Shown: piece after piece, positions 35,190-42,012 of the stretch
Numbering within the stretch: the first letter of the stretch is position 1
Layout: every line of letters starts with the position of its first letter
Assembly: GCF_027497215.1 (NCBI RefSeq)
Contig: NZ_CP114904.1
Span: 5,847,001 to 5,911,000, forward strand
Source: Micromonospora sp. WMMD812
GTDB taxonomy: Bacteria; Actinomycetota; Actinomycetes; Mycobacteriales; Micromonosporaceae
Length of the DNA: 64,000 nt
Direction of reading: 5' to 3'
Position numbers and translations under genes: made by a program
The notes under the pieces: model-generated
What the model was told of the DNA's origin: nothing
The model's input: the letters and a program-made list of their open reading frames with translations, nothing else
Database searches by the model: none

Positions 35190-35689
35190 GAGCGGAGGGC
35201 TCCTCTCCCACGCCCGCCGGCGGCTGCTGACGCCCTCGGCGGCACCGGACCGGGGCCCTCCGGATGGTGGGCGCTGGGCCGGACCGGCTCGCCCAACCTA
35301 ACCCGGGACGGGAGTCGTCCGCAGTGGAAGTCGGGGCGAATGTTGGCAAAGTGGTGGAAAGTGCGGCTGCGACGGGTGACCCATCGTGATCACCAACGAG
35401 GCGCGTGGCCGGAGGACGCGCCGGGGTTGCACCATTTGCACAGACAATGGCATTCGTCGTTCTGGACACATGCCGCCGGATTGCAGCGCTCCATAACCGA
35501 CAAAGACCGAAATGGATTCCCTTTCCCGGCAATGTCCCGTCGCCACCAGGGCGGGAGAGTCCGGCAAATGGCAGTTCGCGCTGGCGGGGGCCCAACACAA
35601 TGAAGCGCGGAGCCGGGATTCCCGTCGACCGGCATTGATGCCTCCACCTCGACGGGAGCCGACCCGGCGGACCGCCGTGGGAGGGATCC
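35190..35689. other. Long divergent control region
   Basis: About 500 bases separate the NlpC/P60 gene from the membrane protein at 35690. Its middle (35330-35640) is clearly lower in GC than coding DNA here and must hold promoters for one or both genes. Actinobacterial NlpC/P60 genes often carry a cyclic di-AMP (ydaO) riboswitch; I looked for its conserved blocks and did not find them. No gene is convincing. Confidence 0.55.
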
Positions 35690-36217
35690 GTGAGTCCTGA
35701 ACGTGCGACCACGCGAGCGCCGCGATCACCCAGGGTGACCGAGGCGAAGACCACACTGCTCTACGCCCGTCCCGGCATCATCGTGACGGTCGACCGGTTC
35801 ACCGTCGGCCGCAACACCTTCCGGGTCGCCGAGCTGACCCACCTGCGCAGCACCCGGGGTCCGCACGACCGGATAGCCGTCCGCGCCGTCGCCACCAGCG
35901 GGGTGGCGATCGGCGGCGTCGGAGTGCTGCTCGGCTTCACCGGCGGCCTGCAACGGCTCACCGCCGGCGCGTACCTGATCCTCGGGGCGGTGCTGCTGGT
36001 GCCCGCGCTGATCGCCGTGGCCGGCGACCGCTGGCGGCCGCCGGCGTACGAGTTGTGGGGGCTGTACCGGGGTGACGAGGTGCTGCTGTTCAGCGCCGAC
36101 GAGGAACGGCAGTTCGGGCAGGTGACCCGGGCCCTGGTGCGGGCCCGGGAGATGAACCGGTACGGCGGCTGGAACGAACCGCTCGCCTCGGTCGACCCCT
36201 GGCGACCGAGCCGCTGA
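35690..36217 (+). CDS. Membrane protein, possibly DUF6232 family
   Basis: The 175-residue protein has a beta-rich N-terminal part (TLLYARPGIIVTVDRFTVGRNTFRVAELT), two membrane segments (about residues 68-110), and a cytoplasmic C-terminal part that reads ADEERQFGQVTRALVRAREMN. This form resembles DUF6232 proteins, which have no known function. GTG 35690 has GGGAGG 4 bases upstream. It stands alone, followed by a convergent DUF3817-like gene. Confidence 0.8.
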   Translation: MSPERATTRAPRSPRVTEAKTTLLYARPGIIVTVDRFTVGRNTFRVAELTHLRSTRGPHDRIAVRAVATSGVAIGGVGVLLGFTGGLQRLTAGAYLILGAVLLVPALIAVAGDRWRPPAYELWGLYRGDEVLLFSADEERQFGQVTRALVRAREMNRYGGWNEPLASVDPWRPSR

Positions 36218-36286
36218 CCGGTCGGCGCCGGTCAGGCCGACCCCGGCCGGCGCCGACCGGTCGCCGGTGCCGACGCGGCCGGAAGG

Positions 36287-36616
36287 TCAGCCGCGGAGGG
36301 CCGGCTCCGGGGCCGGCTCGGCGGGGCGGTTGAGCCAGCTGGTCGCCCGGCGCTCGGCGTAGAAGGAGACGAACGGCACGGTGCCGGCCAGCATCACGGC
36401 GAGCATCCGCTTCAGCGGCCAGTCCGCGCGGCGGGACAGGTCGAAGGCGGCCACCAGATAGATCATGTAGAGGAAGCCGTGCGCCGGGCCGATGGTCTCC
36501 ACCACGACGGGGTTGTCGAACGCGTACTTCAGCGGCATGCCGACCACGACCAGCAGGATCAGCACCACGCCCACGATCCAGGCGATCGCGCGGTACCGGG
36601 TAAGGGCTCCGCCCAC
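36287..36616 (-). CDS. DUF3817-like small membrane protein
   Basis: The 109-residue protein has three membrane segments and the DUF3817 pattern: LTRYRAIAWIVGVVLILL, GPAHGFLYMIYLVAAFDLSRR, and a last helix before SFYAERRA. Proteins of this family occur beside transport or respiratory genes but have no assigned role. It is followed upstream on the same strand by another membrane protein 26 bases away; the two may be co-transcribed. Start ATG... the frame begins at GTG 36616 giving MGGALTRY. Confidence 0.85.
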   Translation of the reverse strand: MGGALTRYRAIAWIVGVVLILLVVVGMPLKYAFDNPVVVETIGPAHGFLYMIYLVAAFDLSRRADWPLKRMLAVMLAGTVPFVSFYAERRATSWLNRPAEPAPEPALRG

Positions 36617-36642
36617 CTCTGTCCGTCCTTCCCGAGCCCGGC

Positions 36643-37098
36643 TCAGCCGGGGTAGTCACCGGGCCGGGCGCCCGGATTGGCGTTCAACCATTGCAGGTAG
36701 CGGTTGTAGGCGGCCAGGTCGGCGTCCTCCACCCCGTCGGGCGCCACCGGCACCCGGTTCACCCGGACCGGGCGGCGCACCGCCGGCCGGGATCCGGACG
36801 CCGCGACCGCGCCGTTCGCGGCGGTGGGCGCGGTCGGCTCCGCGTCCGCGGATTCCGTGTCGGCGGATTCCGCGTCGGCCGGATCCCCGTCGCCGCGGAG
36901 GGTGTGCCGCAGCTCACGCCACCAGACGAAGACCACGAACCCCGCGAAGATCGGCCACTCGAAGGCGTACGCCCAGCTGAGGGTGTTGCCGCCGGCGGCC
37001 CGGCTGATCTGCCACCAGCCCAGCGCGAGGAACGCGCCGACCAGCACGACCGTGGCCACGTGGCGCGCGATCCACGCCGGGGTCCAGAGCCGCTTCAT
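36643..37098 (-). CDS. Conserved membrane protein with charged C-terminal tail
   Basis: The 151-residue protein has two membrane helices (about residues 12-30 and 43-62) after a short MKRLWTPAWIARH start, followed by an acidic low-complexity stretch with repeated AESADTE units, and a conserved end AAYNRYLQWLNANPGARPGDYPG. I recognise the arrangement from other actinobacteria but no function. ATG 37098 is the natural start; the open frame runs far upstream on the opposite strand of other genes and is not coding there. Confidence 0.82.
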   Translation of the reverse strand: MKRLWTPAWIARHVATVVLVGAFLALGWWQISRAAGGNTLSWAYAFEWPIFAGFVVFVWWRELRHTLRGDGDPADAESADTESADAEPTAPTAANGAVAASGSRPAVRRPVRVNRVPVAPDGVEDADLAAYNRYLQWLNANPGARPGDYPG

Positions 37099-37231
37099 GG
37101 CATCGAGGGTACCGGGAGGCGCGGTGCTCTCCGACGCGGTGTCGTAGTTGTCGGGGCGTCGGGAGGGTTTGCTGACACCACGTGTGGGCATCCGTCTAGA
37201 TGCCAGCCCAAACGACACCAGGGGGCCGACG

Positions 37232-37570
37232 ATGACCGGATCAGTACGACAGGACGGGTACCCGTCGAGCGGCAGCGCGGAAGCCAGCCCGGAGCAGCGG
37301 GTGCCCGAGTGGAGCGGTGACCACCTGGCCGACCCGGCCACCGCGGGTCCGGACGTGGACGGCGAACTCGGGGTGGACCCGGCCGAGCTGAGCGACGAGG
37401 ACCTGATCCGCGAGATGCACAGCCTGCACCGCACCCGGCTGGACACGTTGCGGCACGCCGCCGACTCCGCGCTCGCCAACCACCTGCGCCGCACCGCGGA
37501 GCTGGAGACCGAGTACCTGGCCCGGCACCCGGGTCGGGAGGTCGACCCGAGCCGGCTGCGGGACGAGTGA
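37232..37570 (+). CDS. DUF6158-like small protein
   Basis: The 112-residue soluble protein carries the pattern ELSDEDLIREMHSLHRTRLDTL and RTAELETEYLARHPGREVDPSRLR, which fits DUF6158, an actinobacterial family of unknown function. The first half is low-complexity. ATG 37232 was chosen over the frame opening at 37148. Its stop overlaps the next gene's start by one base (TGATG), so the two are co-translated. Confidence 0.85.
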   Translation: MTGSVRQDGYPSSGSAEASPEQRVPEWSGDHLADPATAGPDVDGELGVDPAELSDEDLIREMHSLHRTRLDTLRHAADSALANHLRRTAELETEYLARHPGREVDPSRLRDE

Positions 37571-37905
37571 TGGCGGCACACGCCGAACGGGGGATGTCCG
37601 CGCCGCCGGAGGTCGTCTTCAACACCGCGACCGACCCGGACCGGGCCTCCGCCTGGCTGCCCGAAGCGTTGCGCACGGACGGCGCCCCCACGCCGGAGAT
37701 CGCAGGCGACGAGCTGCGCGCCCGGTGGAGCGCGCCGGCGCCGGCGCGGCTCTCCGCCGAGATCCTGGTGGACCCGGAGGACGCCGGCGGCGCCGTGATC
37801 CGGTTCGACCTCCTGGGCGACACCGCGGCGAACGCCGACCGGTTGGCCGCCGAGGCGCTCGACAACCTGGCCCGCGAGGTGGCCGACAACCTCCAGGCCG
37901 GCTGA
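37570..37905 (+). CDS. SRPBCC (START-like) family protein
   Basis: The 111-residue protein resembles a polyketide cyclase/START-like fold: PPEVVFNTATDPDRASAWLP, a central beta strand region, and a C-terminal helix AAEALDNLAREVADNLQ. Such proteins bind hydrophobic ligands, and the ligand here is unknown. ATG 37570 overlaps the DUF6158 stop. The family call rests on pattern alone and is moderate. Confidence 0.75.
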   Translation: MAAHAERGMSAPPEVVFNTATDPDRASAWLPEALRTDGAPTPEIAGDELRARWSAPAPARLSAEILVDPEDAGGAVIRFDLLGDTAANADRLAAEALDNLAREVADNLQAG

Positions 37906-37950
37906 GCCGCACCGGCCCCGACCAGCAGGCACGCGAGACGAGGAGACCGG

Positions 37951-38493
37951 GTGACCGACAGCCGCATCAGGCAGAGGGTGGCGCGGCTGCGCCAGGCGTA
38001 CGCGCCGCACGAACACCGCCCGCTGGGCGGCTACCTGGCCGCGATGGGCACGTACGCGGGGGTGGCCGGAGCGCTCGCCGGTCTGGCCCGGGTGACGGGC
38101 CGGCAGGTGCCCGAGCGGCCCTCGCCGGCAGACGTGGTGCTCCTGTCGATCGCCACGCACAAGCTCAGCCGGCTGCTGTCCAAGGACACGGTGACCAGCC
38201 CGCTGCGCGCCCCGTTCACCCGCTACGACCGGCCGATCGGCAGCGGCGAGGTGATGGAGCAGGTCCGCGACTCCGGCAGCTCCACCCGGCACGCGATCGG
38301 GGAGCTGCTGAGCTGCCCGTTCTGCCTCGCGGTCTGGGTCGCCACCGGGTTGACCGGCGGGCTGGTGCTCGCCCCCCGGCTGACCCGCCTGGTGGCCACG
38401 GCGTTGACCGCGGTCGCCGCGTCCGACTTCCTCCAGATGGGGTACGCGGTGGCGCAGCAGGCCGCCGAGGGTGGCGGGCACGACGACGACTGA
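37951..38493 (+). CDS. DUF1360 membrane protein
   Basis: The 180-residue protein matches DUF1360: SPADVVLLSIATHKLSRLLSKDTVTSPLRAPFT, then GELLSCPFCLAVWVA with a conserved Cys pair. It has two or three membrane segments. It is 45 bases after the SRPBCC gene, on the same strand, so may belong to that operon. No function is known. GTG 37951 is the best start. A hairpin follows at 38506. Confidence 0.88.
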   Translation: MTDSRIRQRVARLRQAYAPHEHRPLGGYLAAMGTYAGVAGALAGLARVTGRQVPERPSPADVVLLSIATHKLSRLLSKDTVTSPLRAPFTRYDRPIGSGEVMEQVRDSGSSTRHAIGELLSCPFCLAVWVATGLTGGLVLAPRLTRLVATALTAVAASDFLQMGYAVAQQAAEGGGHDDD

Positions 38494-38505
38494 GCGGGCC
38501 GCGAC

Positions 38506-38538
38506 GAAGGGGCCGACGCGGATCCGCTCGGCCCCTTC
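38506..38538. terminator. Hairpin terminator between convergent genes
   Basis: GAAGGGGCCGA pairs perfectly with TCGGCCCCTTC around an 11-base loop, between the stop at 38493 and the convergent stop at 38557. It can act in both directions. Confidence 0.8.
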
Positions 38539-38556
38539 CGCGTGCCGCCGTCCCGC

Positions 38557-38754
38557 TCAGGTCGGTGTCGTGCCGTGGTCCTCGCCGGCCCAGCCCCGGG
38601 AGGCCTCCGGCTCCCGCTCGCCCTTGTCCGCGCCGGTGATCACGTCCCGGTCGACCGCGGTGCGGTCGTGCTCGTCGGCGAAGTCCGGCTCGGGCAGGGT
38701 GTCCAGCCCGTCCGGCGGTTGGCCGAGTGCGGGGTTCTTCTCGTGTTGGGACAT
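38557..38754 (-). CDS. Small hypothetical protein
   Basis: A 65-residue, acidic, hydrophilic protein (MSQHEKNPALGQPPDGLDTL) with no recognised domain. ATG 38754 has a plausible purine-rich stretch (GAGGAGAA) upstream on the minus strand. It lies 31 bases after the next small gene on the same strand. It may be a stress- or sporulation-type small protein, but nothing supports a function. Confidence 0.65.
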   Translation of the reverse strand: MSQHEKNPALGQPPDGLDTLPEPDFADEHDRTAVDRDVITGADKGEREPEASRGWAGEDHGTTPT

Positions 38755-38785
38755 CGCGTTCTCCTCTCGCCGGGGGGCGCGGTTC

Positions 38786-39010
38786 TCAGGTGACCGACCC
38801 GCCGAGCAGGTCCGCCGCCTCGTCGACCGCGTACTCGCCCTCGGGCAGTGCGGCGATCCGGGTGAGCCACTCCGCGGGGAGCTCCGCGGCGATCGCCCGG
38901 CGGTAGATGTCCGCCTGACTGATCCGCTCCTGGCCGTGGTACAGGTCCTCGAGCAGGTCGTCGAGGCGCCGGGTGTCCGGCTTGTCGGTCACGGGTGCGT
39001 CGTCGGTCAC
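38786..39010 (-). CDS. Small conserved hypothetical protein
   Basis: A 74-residue acidic protein with the pattern LDDLLEDLYHGQERISQADIYRRAIAAELPAEWLTRIAALPEGEYAVDEAADLL, which looks conserved and helical. It is reminiscent of small actinobacterial DUF proteins but I cannot name the family. The start ATG 39010 lies at the edge of the repeat-rich region. It precedes the gene at 38557 on the same strand and the two are probably co-transcribed. Confidence 0.72.
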   Translation of the reverse strand: MTDDAPVTDKPDTRRLDDLLEDLYHGQERISQADIYRRAIAAELPAEWLTRIAALPEGEYAVDEAADLLGGSVT

Positions 39011-39079
39011 GGCGGTCAGCTACCCGTGCCGGAATCGGTCAAACGTCACCCGCCCGCGCCGCTCGACCGCCGCGCCGGC

Positions 39080-39150
39080 CGATCATGCAGTTGTGGTGCC
39101 TCGCACAACGTGCGATCCGGGGCGTTCCAGGCACCACAACTGCATGATCG
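39080..39150. repeat. 22-bp perfect inverted repeat
   Basis: Arms at 39080-39101 and 39129-39150 are perfect reverse complements. The 27-base loop contains its own 6-bp hairpin (TCGCAC-AAC-GTGCGA). It could be a palindromic repeat or a nonautonomous element. Confidence 0.9.
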
Positions 39151-39164
39151 ACACGCCTGAGCAC

Positions 39165-39200
39165 AGCGGCGCCCCCGGCCGGATGGCCGGGGGCGCCGCT
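39165..39200. terminator. 16-bp hairpin, likely terminator
   Basis: AGCGGCGCCCCCGGCC pairs perfectly with GGCCGGGGGCGCCGCT around a GGAT loop. It lies about 320 bases beyond the DAHP synthase stop, in the middle of the repeat cluster. A terminator role is likely but not proven. Confidence 0.65.
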
Positions 39201-39427
39201 GGTGTCGGTGTGCAGGTCGCCTCTCGGCGAGTGGCTCGACGCGGCTCCAGCCGAACGGTATTCCGCGAAGGCAGTTGGGTGAGGCCCGGGGACACTGGAC
39301 ACACCGACACTGCACACAACCATGCGCACCCGCCGGGTCTTCCGCCAACCACTGTGCCCCGCACCACACCGACCCCGCGCCACACCCACCGCTCCCACGC
39401 CGCCCACGTCCGGCCGTGTGTCGCGGT

Positions 39428-39483
39428 TGATCAAGAGGTTTGCGTCAGGTTCGGCGCGAATCCCGACGCGAACCTCGTGATCA
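39428..39483. repeat. 19-bp imperfect inverted repeat
   Basis: Arms 39428-39446 and 39465-39483 pair with two mismatches (one a G-T pair) around an 18-base loop. It includes TGATCA ends, similar in tone to the inverted repeat at 39080. Confidence 0.75.
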
Positions 39484-39484
39484 C

Positions 39485-39540
39485 CGGGGCGAGGGGCCGG
39501 GGGCGGGGGTGGGGGTGGGGTCAGGCGGGGGTGGGGAGGG
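39485..39540 (+). repeat. G-run tract, quadruplex-capable
   Basis: At least six runs of four or five G lie within about 55 bases, separated by one to three bases, on the plus strand just downstream of the DAHP synthase stop. The 3' part reaches into the end of the gene. Confidence 0.85.
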
Positions 39541-40606
39541 TGGCGCGGCGGGCCCGGACGGCGGCGGCGAGCCGGTCGAGCACCTCGTCTGTGGTGTCCC
39601 AGCCCATGCAGGCGTCGGTCACCGACTTGCCGTACTCCAGCTCCCGCGTGGGGTCGAGGTCCTGGCGGCCGGGCCGGAGGAAGCTCTCGAGCATGATGCC
39701 GACGATGCCGCGCTGCCCGGCGGCGAGCTGGGCGGCCACGTCGGCGGCCACCAGCGGCTGGTTGCGGTGGTCCTTGCCGCTGTTGGCGTGGCTGGCGTCG
39801 ACCACCACCCGCTCCGGCAGGCCGGCGGCCCGCAGCAGGTCGAGCGCGCCGGCCACCGACTCCGCGTCGTAGTTGGGCCGGCCGCCGCCACCGCGCAGCA
39901 CCAGGTGCCCGTCGGCGTTGCCCCGGGTGTGCATGATCGCCGGGGTGCCGGAGACGTCGATGCCGGGGAACACATGGGGTACGCCGGCCGCCCGGATCGC
40001 GTCCACGGCCGTGCTGATGCTCCCGTCCGGGCGGTTCTTCATGCCGATCGGCATGGACAGGCCCGAGGCGAGCTGCCGGTGCACCTGGCTCTCGACCGTC
40101 CGCGCGCCGATCGCGCCCCAGGCGACGGTGTCCGCGATGTACTGGGGGGTGATCGGGTCGAGGAACTCGCAGCCCACCGGCAGGCCGAGGCGCAGCACGT
40201 CGAGCAGCAGCGTACGGGCCAGCCGCAGGCCGGTGTTGACGTCGCCCGAGCCGTCCAGCCCCGGATCGTTGATCAGGCCCTTCCAGCCGACCGTGGAGCG
40301 GGGCTTCTCGAAGTAGACCCGCATGACGACGAGCAGGTCGTCGGCGACCCGGTCGGCCGCCTCGCGCAGCCTGCGGGCGTAGTCCAGGGCGGCGGCCGGG
40401 TCGTGCACCGAGCACGGGCCGACCACCACCAGCAGGCGGTCGTCAGCGCGGTCCAGCACCCGGCCGACCGCGCGGCGGCCGGTCAGCACGGCCGAGGCGA
40501 GCGCGTCGTCCAGGGGCAGTTGGTGGTGCAGCAGGGCCGGGGTGGTCAGCGGCACGACGCGGTCGATCCGCTGGTCGCTGACCCGATCGGTCTCCGGGGT
40601 CGTCAC
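39521..40606 (-). CDS. 3-deoxy-7-phosphoheptulonate synthase (class I, AroG-type)
   Basis: The enzyme condenses phosphoenolpyruvate and erythrose 4-phosphate, the first step of aromatic amino acid synthesis. Class I motifs are LVVVGPCSVHDP, MRVYFEKPRSTVGWKGLINDP, the metal ligand Cys region and GRQDLDPTRELEYGKSVTDACMGW. The start is GTG 40606 (361 residues), because AAAGGA lies 8 bases upstream; ATG 40615 has that sequence abutting it. The 5' leader carries an intrinsic terminator and tiny uORFs. Feedback control is not readable from this sequence. Confidence 0.95.
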   Translation of the reverse strand: MTTPETDRVSDQRIDRVVPLTTPALLHHQLPLDDALASAVLTGRRAVGRVLDRADDRLLVVVGPCSVHDPAAALDYARRLREAADRVADDLLVVMRVYFEKPRSTVGWKGLINDPGLDGSGDVNTGLRLARTLLLDVLRLGLPVGCEFLDPITPQYIADTVAWGAIGARTVESQVHRQLASGLSMPIGMKNRPDGSISTAVDAIRAAGVPHVFPGIDVSGTPAIMHTRGNADGHLVLRGGGGRPNYDAESVAGALDLLRAAGLPERVVVDASHANSGKDHRNQPLVAADVAAQLAAGQRGIVGIMLESFLRPGRQDLDPTRELEYGKSVTDACMGWDTTDEVLDRLAAAVRARRATLPTPA

Positions 40607-40671
40607 GGTGGGCATCCTTTCGCCGACCGCGCCCGGGGCCGGTGCCCGGGTCGAGCCGGCTGCTCGTACGC

Positions 40672-40699
40672 AAAAGGGCAGGGACCCAAGGCCCTGCCC
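40672..40699 (-). terminator. Intrinsic terminator in the DAHP synthase leader (attenuator)
   Basis: On the minus strand GGGCAGGG pairs with CCCTGCCC around an 8-base loop and is followed by TTTT. It ends 66 bases before the start codon at 40606, so it would stop transcription before the gene. It is flanked by palindromic AGCCGGCT copies that could compete for pairing. Confidence 0.85.
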
Positions 40700-40722
40700 A
40701 GCCGGCTCGAAGAGGAGTGACG

Positions 40723-40742
40723 TCAGATCATGGTGAAGTCAC
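40723..40742 (-). other. Tandem tiny uORFs in the DAHP synthase leader
   Basis: On the minus strand GGAGGAG (40746-40752) precedes GTG 40742, which reads M-T-S-P then TGA. ATG 40731 overlaps that stop as ATGA and reads M-I then TGA. The coupling and ribosome site suggest the ribosome is used as a sensor. Confidence 0.55.
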
Positions 40743-40895
40743 CGGCTCCTCCAGCCGGCTGCCTAAACCATCGATACGACCGCGTCACGGGACCAGCGTA
40801 CCCGACGGCGCGGCCGCGGTTCACCCGGACGTCGGCGACCCACGTCCGGCGTAGCGCGGGCGTGCCGGCGGCGGGGCCCGGGTATGAGGGGTGCC

Positions 40896-41108
40896 ATGAG
40901 CGACGAGCAGAGCGACCTGGACCGCGTCGAGTCCCGTGCCCACCTGCTGCCGGAGGAGGAGGTGGTGGGCAGCGACGACCCGGAGGCGCAGGCGGAGGCG
41001 ATCCTCACCGAGTCCGACCTCCGGGAGGACCGGAACGTGGCGCCGGACACCGTGCTGGAGCATCGGACCTCGGATCAGACGGTGACCCCGAGCGAGCCGC
41101 CGGACTGA
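40896..41108 (+). CDS. Small acidic hypothetical protein
   Basis: A 70-residue hydrophilic, strongly acidic protein (MSDEQSDLDRVESRAHLLPEEEVVGSDD). ATG 40896 is the natural start. Its last 34 bases overlap the end of the convergent catalase-like gene at 41075. A small conserved actinobacterial protein is likely, with unknown function. The overlap of two reading frames on opposite strands makes one of the two ends slightly suspect. Confidence 0.7.
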   Translation: MSDEQSDLDRVESRAHLLPEEEVVGSDDPEAQAEAILTESDLREDRNVAPDTVLEHRTSDQTVTPSEPPD

Positions 41109-41827
41109 ACCCGGGCACCACGCGCCTCGCGGGATCCCCGGTAGGCCTGGGCCCGCAGCCACGTCATCGGCCCCGCGGCGGACAGACCGGCCGGCAGGTT
41201 GCCGATCGGATCGAAGGCCAGCGTGGCGTCCTGCCGGGCGCTGAGCTGGGTGCCGATGCTGACCTGCCCGAACGGCCGCCACGGCCCCACGCCGGAGGCG
41301 ACCGCGAGCACCAGCCTCGGCTCGTCCGCCCGGGTCGCGGCGGCCACCTCCGCCAGGCTGCGGCCGAGGTCGGCCGAGTCCGGGTCGGCCAGCGCGGCCA
41401 GCCAGACCCGCCGGCGGCGGATGCGCAACGGCATGATCGTGCTGTACGTCCCGGCGAAGTGCCGCCGGGGTAGCGGCAGGGCGCGGAGCACCGGCGCCGC
41501 GCCGCTGGAGCTGACCAGCAGGTCGAAGGGCCGCTCGTCGTCCACGTGCACCCGCATCGCCAGGCCCAGCACGTCCGGCCAGCTGCCCGGCGTGGGAATC
41601 CCCTTCGAGAGCCGGACCGTCGCCGGGTACCGGCCCGGCTCGTCGATGAGCGCGACGCCGGTCGGTGGGCCGGGCGTTCCCCAGACCGTCACCTCGCCGG
41701 CGAACGAGCGGCCGGCCGGATGGAGCAGCCGCGCCCCGCGCAGGCGGGTCAGGGCGGCGGCGGAGCGACGGACGGCGCGGCCCGCTCGCGCGGCGGACGC
41801 GGACGGGCGGGCGCTGGGCGCGGGCAT
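41075..41827 (-). CDS. Catalase-fold-like conserved protein (annotated phosphodiesterase in relatives)
   Basis: The 250-residue protein has the pattern LHPAGRSFAGEVTVWG, ATVRLSKGIPTPGSWPDVLGLAMRV and FDLLVSSSG, reminiscent of the beta-barrel core of catalase-related proteins. No heme Tyr/Arg signature is obvious. Relatives are often loosely named phosphodiesterase without evidence. It starts at ATG 41827 after a basic N-terminal region and has no signal peptide. Function unknown. Confidence 0.72.
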   Translation of the reverse strand: MPAPSARPSASAARAGRAVRRSAAALTRLRGARLLHPAGRSFAGEVTVWGTPGPPTGVALIDEPGRYPATVRLSKGIPTPGSWPDVLGLAMRVHVDDERPFDLLVSSSGAAPVLRALPLPRRHFAGTYSTIMPLRIRRRRVWLAALADPDSADLGRSLAEVAAATRADEPRLVLAVASGVGPWRPFGQVSIGTQLSARQDATLAFDPIGNLPAGLSAAGPMTWLRAQAYRGSREARGARVQSGGSLGVTV

Positions 41828-41999
41828 GCCCCTCCGTACCCCGGCCGGCGCGGTCGATGCGTCGACCCGGCCGCCCGGCGGCGGGCCCCCGTGGGATCCG
41901 GGCTCCGGCCTGGCCCGTGGCCGCCGCCGGCCTCCGCCGTGAGCGCCCGCTCCGGCTCGCCCGGCGGTCGCACGTCACCTTTCCGCCCGCGCGATCGGA

Positions 42000-42005
42000 T
42001 AGCGT
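42000..42005 (+). promoter_or_regulatory. -10 box of the M16 operon, leaderless
   Basis: TAGCGT ends 7 bases before ATG 42013, so the mRNA probably begins at the start codon. No ribosome site precedes it. Confidence 0.55.
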
Positions 42006-42012
42006 CGTGCTC

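Larger units (their letters stand above)
39011..39520. other. Repeat-rich intergenic region
   Basis: This 510-base stretch holds no convincing gene. It contains a 22-bp perfect inverted repeat, a 16-bp hairpin, a 19-bp imperfect inverted repeat and a G-rich tract, all described separately, and between 39290 and 39420 a C/A-rich strand-biased stretch. The clustering suggests a mobile or repeat-derived insertion downstream of the DAHP synthase gene. Confidence 0.7.

Noticed and set aside
35190..35330. A cyclic di-AMP (ydaO) riboswitch before the NlpC/P60 gene, as in many actinobacteria.
   Set aside because: I did not find the conserved blocks (GGGGTGAAT-like and the paired GAACC-type elements) in the expected order.
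39039..40415. Long open frame on the minus strand across the DAHP synthase gene and the repeat region.
   Set aside because: Composition is typical of GC-rich shadow frames, and the true enzyme is read in another frame.
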